Shown here piece after piece: positions 57,314 through 61,470 of a stretch of 61,470 nucleotides of DNA. The stretch spans positions 1 to 61,470 of the forward strand of contig JASJDS010000077.1 of assembly GCA_030065055.1 (NCBI GenBank). The letters run 5' to 3'. The stretch comes from Calothrix sp. MO_192.B10. Lineage in GTDB: Bacteria > Cyanobacteriota > Cyanobacteriia > Cyanobacteriales > Nostocaceae. Both the position numbers and the translations under genes were made by a program. Each line of letters begins with the position of its first letter. The first letter of the stretch is position 1. The notes beneath the pieces were generated by a model. That model ran no database searches. It saw only the letters and a list, made by a program, of their open reading frames with translations, and was not told where the DNA came from.

Positions 57314-57346
57314 ATCTCCGTTGATCATCAACGGAGATTATTTTTG
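57314..57346 (+). terminator. Intrinsic terminator candidate after crtR
   Basis: A 12-bp perfect stem, ATCTCCGTTGAT with ATCAACGGAGAT around a single C, is followed by TATTTTTG. It is placed 114 bp after the crtR stop. Confidence 0.6.
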
Positions 57347-57491
57347 TGGATGTTATATGATGTCCGTTTTAATAACCGTCATTGCGACTGTAGGGAAGCA
57401 ATCCCAAAAACCTTATGATTGGGCTTAGGCAAGTTCAGCAGGTGAAACGTCAGAAACCTCGCACGTAGCGTAAGCGGAGTGCGTAGGTAGT

Positions 57492-57905
57492 TCATACTTT
57501 TGATTCCCAAGCTGTTGGAGGAGAGGGCACGGGTTGTGGTAAGCTCCAGTCTGGACGCAAACTGGCGGCATGACGTAAATAAATGTGATACACAGGTGCA
57601 GAAATCGGAAGATAGGTGTGTAGTAAAAATCTGATGCAACGTTTTAAACTACCCTCAACGTACATTTGCTGCACATCTAACATGGGTACATTATCCCAGA
57701 AAGGCCGCGATCGCGCGATGGCGGCGGGGAAAATCGCATCTAAATCCTTAGTTACAGAAAAGGTAATACTAATAATGTCTGTAGGATGTAGTTGATTGCG
57801 CTGTTCCAATTCATCCAGTAATTCCATCACCGCTGCTCCCATTGCCTCGGTTGTGTTTTCCGAGACAGTTGTCGCGCCGCGAATAGCCCGCATTCGCCAC
57901 TCCAC
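57492..57905 (-). CDS. aroH: Chorismate mutase, AroH type
   Basis: This 137-residue protein is the monofunctional AroH-type chorismate mutase that makes prephenate for Phe and Tyr synthesis. It has MRAIRGATTVSENT at the start, TFSVTKDLDAIFPA, and VEGSLKRCIRFLLHTYLP; the active-site Arg, Glu and Arg positions of the family are present. The ATG at 57905 gives four extra residues. The second ATG (57893), directly before RAIRGATTV, is equally likely. It lies 70 bp after sppA on the same strand. Confidence 0.92.
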   Translation of the reverse strand: MEWRMRAIRGATTVSENTTEAMGAAVMELLDELEQRNQLHPTDIISITFSVTKDLDAIFPAAIARSRPFWDNVPMLDVQQMYVEGSLKRCIRFLLHTYLPISAPVYHIYLRHAASLRPDWSLPQPVPSPPTAWESKV

Positions 57906-57974
57906 GCCAAAGTCCTCCTGAGTTGCTCTTCTTTAGTCATTATTCCCCAGCACAGGGCAAAGCACAATCAATCT

Positions 57975-58796
57975 TTAAGGTCTGTATAGCCATAATGGTA
58001 AACCACTGGTAGACATTTCAAATTCCAGCCAATCAATACCAGCAGCAATCCCAGTTTTCATCTGCCGGTTGCCTGGTAACAGACGGCTTAACAATGGTTT
58101 ACGTTCTTCCATGGTGTAGACTTCGGTTTTGTCTGGGTCTAGTCCTGCTAATTCCGCAGCCCAGCGACGGGCTTCTTCTTCTGTCCCCAATCGATCCACA
58201 ATTCCCAACTCTAAAGCTTGCTGTCCCGTAAAAATCCGACCATCAGCAAAGCTTTTTACCTTCTCTACGGGTAGGTTTCTGCCCTCAGCTACGGTTTGCA
58301 CAAATTGTTGATAACTGGTATCAATCAATTCCTGCAAAATACCTTGTTCTGGTTCTGTTAATTCCCGGTCAAATGCCAAAATATCTTTATAGGGACCAGA
58401 TTTAATTACTTTAAAGGATACGCCGACTTTATCTAGTAACCGCTCTAAATTATTGCCCCGCAGAATTACACCAATGCTACCAGTTATGGTTCCTGGGTTC
58501 GCCACGATATGCTCTGCACCCACACCAATATAAACACCCCCTGAGGCCGAAATATTGCCAAAACTGGCTACAACTTTGACTTTTTTCTGTAAACCCTTCA
58601 GGGCCTTATAAATTTCTTGGGAGTCTCCCACTGTTCCCCCAGGGCTATCGATGCGTAGCAGTAGGGCAGGGAATTTCTTTTCTTCTACGGTTTTAAAAGC
58701 TTCTAATACTCGTTTACGGGTGTTACCTGCGATCGCTCCATTAATCTCAATTCGAGCTATTTGTTTGCGAAATTTCGATTTAAAAGGCCAAACCAT
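57975..58796 (-). CDS. sppA: Signal peptide peptidase SppA, short form
   Basis: This 273-residue serine protease of the S49 family is the short (single-domain) type. It contains ALLLRIDSPGGTVGDSQEIY, the nucleophile Ser in GNISASGGVYIGVGAEHIVA, and the catalytic Lys region VEKVKSFADGRIFTGQQA. It degrades leftover signal peptides in the membrane. No strong N-terminal membrane helix is visible (MVWPFKSKFRKQIARIEING), which is common in the cyanobacterial short form. aroH follows on the same strand. Confidence 0.93.
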   Translation of the reverse strand: MVWPFKSKFRKQIARIEINGAIAGNTRKRVLEAFKTVEEKKFPALLLRIDSPGGTVGDSQEIYKALKGLQKKVKVVASFGNISASGGVYIGVGAEHIVANPGTITGSIGVILRGNNLERLLDKVGVSFKVIKSGPYKDILAFDRELTEPEQGILQELIDTSYQQFVQTVAEGRNLPVEKVKSFADGRIFTGQQALELGIVDRLGTEEEARRWAAELAGLDPDKTEVYTMEERKPLLSRLLPGNRQMKTGIAAGIDWLEFEMSTSGLPLWLYRP

Positions 58797-58865
58797 AATT
58801 GGTCAAACAACCTCCAGCATATTTTTATATCAAGTGTTGAGTTTACATCAGATGCTGTTTTCTTT

Positions 58866-58973
58866 TATAGCGCTACGCGCTAGGGAACTCTTAACTCTTA
58901 ACAGGGAACATCAGGCTGTCAAAGGGTTTGCTGGATTTAGAAATGTCCGCGCCCCGTCAGGCGTAGTGCTATA
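58866..58973. repeat. Inverted-repeat element, TATAGCGCTACGC family, copy 2
   Basis: TATAGCGCTACGC at 58866 and GCGTAGTGCTATA at 58961-58973 are the tips also found at 17883-17987. Confidence 0.6.
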
Positions 58974-59106
58974 TATCCAAAAATCAGCAACTATGAGACT
59001 CATCACCACTAATTTCTATTTTAGTGAAATTTATAGAACTAGTCGAAGTTCAAAACTCCCGTGCTTCTAGCGGGGAGATGTAGAACGAGGTAGCACATTT
59101 ATGTGC

Positions 59107-59449
59107 CGCTTTGATCAAATCCGGAAAAATCTGCCAGCCTCATCAGCAGTTTATTGGTTTAGCGGCATATATCTTGGCGGAAAAATCGCCCTTTACCATA
59201 AATTACCAGGTTTTATGTGTGGTGAACTGGGGTTAAAGGAACTATAGACAAGGTTGCCCAGCCTTTGCGGCGCGGGGGGTTTGAAGTGTTATTAAATCAG
59301 GTTAATTGTATAAAATACCCCCGCGCCGCAGGCACAATTAAGTAAATACGCTAGGGATATTTGTATAAGGCTGGGCAACCTTGTTCAGGGTTTATGTAGG
59401 GGCGATTTTTCCGGAGGCTGGCAGATTTTTCGCTTGTTTTACCCAACCG
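59107..59449. repeat. Small inverted-repeat element, copy B, interrupted by a nested element
   Basis: Reverse-complement match to 23856-24021: CTTTGATCAAATCCGGAAAA at one side and CGCTTGTTTTACCCAACC at the other. It is split after ACTGGGG by 166 bp (59233-59398), and GGGG is present on both sides of the insert. Confidence 0.75.
59248..59384. mobile_element. Nested inverted-repeat element, ACAAGGTTGCCCAGCC tips
   Basis: ACAAGGTTGCCCAGCC (59248-59263) is perfectly inverted at 59369-59384. A second inner pair, TGCGGCGCGGGGG (59266-59278) with CCCCCGCGCCGCA (59318-59330), adds 13 bp. It is 137 bp and encodes nothing. Confidence 0.8.
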
Positions 59450-59455
59450 TCAAGC

Positions 59456-59821
59456 TTAGGTTACATCGTGGTGACGCTGTTCTTCAATGTATCTCCTAAT
59501 GGTTTCATTACTGACATTGCCCGCAGTTGAAACAAAGTACGAATGAGTCCATAAACTAGGTAGTTTTAATAGATGTGGAAATTCTGTTCTTAAATATCTA
59601 GAACTTCTACCTTTAATTTGCGCTGCAACCTGACGTGCCGCAATGTCAGGTAATACATTAACAAATAAATGAACATGGTCTGGCATGATTTCTAAGGCGA
59701 TAATCTGCCAGTCTTTTTCTTTGCAGGTGTCCCAGATAATTTCCCTTAATCTTTTTTCTACGTCTCCTACCAACACTCGCTTTCGGCGCTTAGGTATCCA
59801 TACCAGATGAAAATTGATCAT
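59456..59821 (-). CDS. tnpA: IS200-type Y1 transposase TnpA
   Basis: This 121-residue single-strand transposase has the HUH motif (DHVHLFV) and the catalytic Tyr in IRRYIEEQ. It keeps the family opening IWIPKRR in the form FHLVWIPKRRKRVLVG, and TAGNVSNETI. It cuts and joins the element's hairpin ends. Length is slightly below the usual 130-150, mainly at the N-terminus; the ATG at 59821 may be internal. It is divergent from tnpB with 102 bp between them. Confidence 0.93.
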   Translation of the reverse strand: MINFHLVWIPKRRKRVLVGDVEKRLREIIWDTCKEKDWQIIALEIMPDHVHLFVNVLPDIAARQVAAQIKGRSSRYLRTEFPHLLKLPSLWTHSYFVSTAGNVSNETIRRYIEEQRHHDVT

Positions 59822-59923
59822 TGAAACTGTGTGATTTTTCTTCTATACTGTTGCATTTTTACAGATTAATACGCTATATTAATGTATCAATTCATAATAT
59901 ATCGACAATAAACATTGCAATAA

Positions 59924-61420
59924 ATGCTTTTAGGATATCGATACAAGTTAAAACCAAATAAAGAGCAAACCTTAAAGGCTCTGAACTGGATTGATATGCT
60001 AAGAGCTAATTATAATTATAATCTTGCTGACAGAGAAGCAACCTATCAAGCAAGATTTATTCAAGGTGAATATTGTGATTTAAAGAGTAAAAGTGTTGCT
60101 TGCCCTTTAAGCTGTCCAATATCTTCTAATTCAGCTACTTCTGAGACAGGTGAGGTTTATAAAGTCAAGAAAAAGACTGGTGAAATTAAGTTAAAAACTG
60201 CGGAAGAAATACAGATAACTAATCTTCCTGTATTAAAACAGGTACGTCCTTGGTACAAAGAAATAGACTCAACCGTTTTACAACAAAATGTAAAACGGTT
60301 GCAAACAGCGTACAATAATTTCTTTACTGGATGTGGTAGATATCCAAAATTCAAGAATAAAAGTAACTTTAAATCTTTTACCTTTACAACTGGCATCAAA
60401 GTTACTGAACAAGCTATATATCTTCCTAAATTAGGTTGGATAGGATATTTTAATTCTCGTTCTCTTCCAGAAGGTTTCAAGATTAAATCAGCAACCGTTA
60501 GATTGAAAGCTGACGGTTTGTATGTAACTTTAAAAATAGAAGATAAAGCTGTACCTTCATTTCCTGTGATTCCTGTTGAAGAAGTAAAAACAGTTGTAGG
60601 GTTAGACATGGGCATTACTCAGCTTGTGCATTGCTCTGATGGTTCCCAATATAAAAATCCAAAGCATTCTACTAACAAGAGAACTCGTCAGCTTTTAAAG
60701 GTAAGACAGCGTTCATTATCACGGAAGAAGAAATATTCTAAAAATCGCAGAAAAGCGCGAGTGAAAGTTAGCAGATTGCACCAAAAAATTACTCATAGAC
60801 GTGAGGCTTTTCAATGGGAACTAGCTAAACAGTTAACTAAAAAAGCAGATGCAATCATAGTTGAAGATTTAAATATTTCAGCGATGAAGAAGCGATGCGC
60901 TATTAAAGAAGATGTTAATCAAAAAGGTAGATTTTTACCTAATGGTCAATCAATCAAGCGTGGTTTAAATCGCAGTATTTCTGATGCGTCTTGGTATTCT
61001 TTAACGAAGAAAGTTGAGTACTTAGCTGGGAAGCAAGGAAAGATTTTTGAGCGTGTTAACCCCCGATTTACCTCTCAGATTTGTTCTTGTTGCCGACATC
61101 AAGACAAGACATCTAGAAGCAAAGAAAAATTCATTTGCACTAACTGTGGGTATCACGCAGACGCGGACATCAACGCAGCGAGGAACATCAAGAAGCGAGG
61201 AATTGAAATACATTCTTTCCCAATTTCTTGCAAAGTCAAAATACAAATGGTACCGGAGGACTTTCGGGAACCCAAACAGCTTGGACTGTTTGAAATGTCC
61301 ACCTTTGAATCAACAGAGGGTAAAAGGAGACGCGCCGCTCCCCAGAGCAAACGGCGGGTGCCTGGAAACTCGGCTAGACAGCTAGAGCTGTTTGAAGATA
61401 TATCAGCTAACCTAGCCTAA
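59924..61420 (+). CDS. tnpB: IS605-type TnpB RNA-guided nuclease, apparently intact
   Basis: This 498-residue protein has all three RuvC motifs: Asp in VVGLDMGITQ (about 228), Glu in AIIVEDLNISAMKK (about 312) and Asp in YHADADINAARNI. The zinc ribbon CSCC/CTNC lies just before the last. The N-terminus MLLGYRYKLKPNKEQ is typical. It carries an insert of about 40 residues near 55-100 with CDLKSKSVACPLSCP, possibly an extra zinc site. The guide RNA would extend over its 3' end into the hairpin at 61431. Confidence 0.93.
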   Translation: MLLGYRYKLKPNKEQTLKALNWIDMLRANYNYNLADREATYQARFIQGEYCDLKSKSVACPLSCPISSNSATSETGEVYKVKKKTGEIKLKTAEEIQITNLPVLKQVRPWYKEIDSTVLQQNVKRLQTAYNNFFTGCGRYPKFKNKSNFKSFTFTTGIKVTEQAIYLPKLGWIGYFNSRSLPEGFKIKSATVRLKADGLYVTLKIEDKAVPSFPVIPVEEVKTVVGLDMGITQLVHCSDGSQYKNPKHSTNKRTRQLLKVRQRSLSRKKKYSKNRRKARVKVSRLHQKITHRREAFQWELAKQLTKKADAIIVEDLNISAMKKRCAIKEDVNQKGRFLPNGQSIKRGLNRSISDASWYSLTKKVEYLAGKQGKIFERVNPRFTSQICSCCRHQDKTSRSKEKFICTNCGYHADADINAARNIKKRGIEIHSFPISCKVKIQMVPEDFREPKQLGLFEMSTFESTEGKRRRAAPQSKRRVPGNSARQLELFEDISANLA

Positions 61421-61430
61421 GCTGATAGAA

Positions 61431-61454
61431 TCTCCCGCGCTTCCAGCCGGGAGA
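61431..61454 (+). repeat. IS605 right-end hairpin
   Basis: TCTCCCG (61431-61437) pairs with CGGGAGA (61448-61454). It matches the hairpin at 59056 in sequence and direction. Confidence 0.75.
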
Positions 61455-61470
61455 GTGTCAAATTAACAAT

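Larger units (their letters stand above)
58797..59455. other. Intergenic region with nested repeats
   Basis: No gene is seen. An element of the TATAGCGCTACGC family lies at 58866-58973, an IS605 left-end-type hairpin at 59056-59077, and copy B of an inverted-repeat element with a nested insertion at 59107-59449. Confidence 0.65.
59056..61470 (+). mobile_element. IS200/IS605 element with divergent tnpA and tnpB
   Basis: Left and right hairpins have nearly the same sequence and orientation: CTCCCGTGCTTCTAGCGGGG at 59056 and CTCCCGCGCTTCCAGCCGGG at 61432. This is expected when one Y1 transposase recognises both ends. tnpA (minus) and tnpB (plus) lie between. About 340 bp between the left hairpin and tnpA is an inserted repeat (59107-59449). 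The exact ends are not fixed, and the right end may lie past the window. Confidence 0.7.

Noticed and set aside
1-61470. tRNA, rRNA and riboswitch candidates
   Set aside because: Gene-free stretches were read for T-arm-like GTTCGANTC sequences with acceptor pairing and for known leader motifs; none was convincing by eye. A covariance-model scan would settle this.

Overview
The window looks like chromosomal DNA of a filamentous cyanobacterium. The evidence is the many GCGATCGC (HIP1-type) octamers, a COP23-like protein, a CrtR-type carotene hydroxylase, a pyruvate kinase with a C-terminal swivelling domain, SLH-domain proteins, heptamer tandem repeats (STRR type) between genes, and abundant small inverted-repeat elements. 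No tRNA, rRNA or CRISPR array was seen. The sequence alone does not fix the genus.

Layout. 1-3.4 kb: tail of an IS200/IS605 tnpB, a COP23-like secreted protein, a DUF6671-type protein and a 1.35 kb gene-poor stretch. 3.5-17.8 kb: one co-oriented signalling cluster of three P-loop GTPase-like proteins, a large GTPase-associated membrane protein, a membrane protein with a degenerate FHA-like tail, two vWA proteins, a zinc-ribbon/FHA protein, a pseudokinase-PP2C fusion and a zinc-ribbon Ser/Thr kinase with TPR-like repeats. Two inverted copies of one small inverted-repeat element bracket it. 18-31 kb: an M61 peptidase, an FHA-PAS-GAF-GGDEF-EAL protein, ComB, a BlaI/M56 pair, an aquaporin, and a flavin-reductase/M20/DUF1611-like run. 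31.5-37 kb: a Gld-type ABC system (ATPase, permease, GldG-like, DUF4340). 37-42 kb: an antitoxin gene split by an IS605 remnant, an RNase III-fold protein lacking most catalytic acids, an SLH protein and an unknown protein. 42-46.8 kb: a PhnD-like lipoprotein with two histidine kinase/response regulator proteins. 47.7-53.3 kb: an island with a type IV coupling-protein-like ATPase, two coiled-coil membrane proteins, a lipoprotein and a SitA/DUF2380-like predicted toxin. 54-58.8 kb: pyk, crtR, aroH, sppA. 59-61.47 kb: an IS605 element with tnpA and tnpB, apparently carrying nested insertions.

Two regions stand out. In the 3.5-17.8 kb cluster, kinase, phosphatase, FHA and vWA genes suggest a reversible phosphorylation switch controlling a nucleotide-dependent assembly at the membrane. 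One vWA protein carries a duplicated threonine motif in its tail that could be the phosphorylated ligand. In the 47.7-53.3 kb island, a coupling ATPase without relaxase or mating-pair genes sits next to a toxin-like protein with a long KKEEQA repeat, which suggests a dedicated protein-export or conflict system. Both functions are inferences from domain content and order.

The intergenic DNA holds several small inverted-repeat families. One of them leaves perfect 8-bp target duplications at both of its copies. A short copy of the 3' end of the gene at 41.2-41.9 kb is also present 5 kb downstream of that gene.
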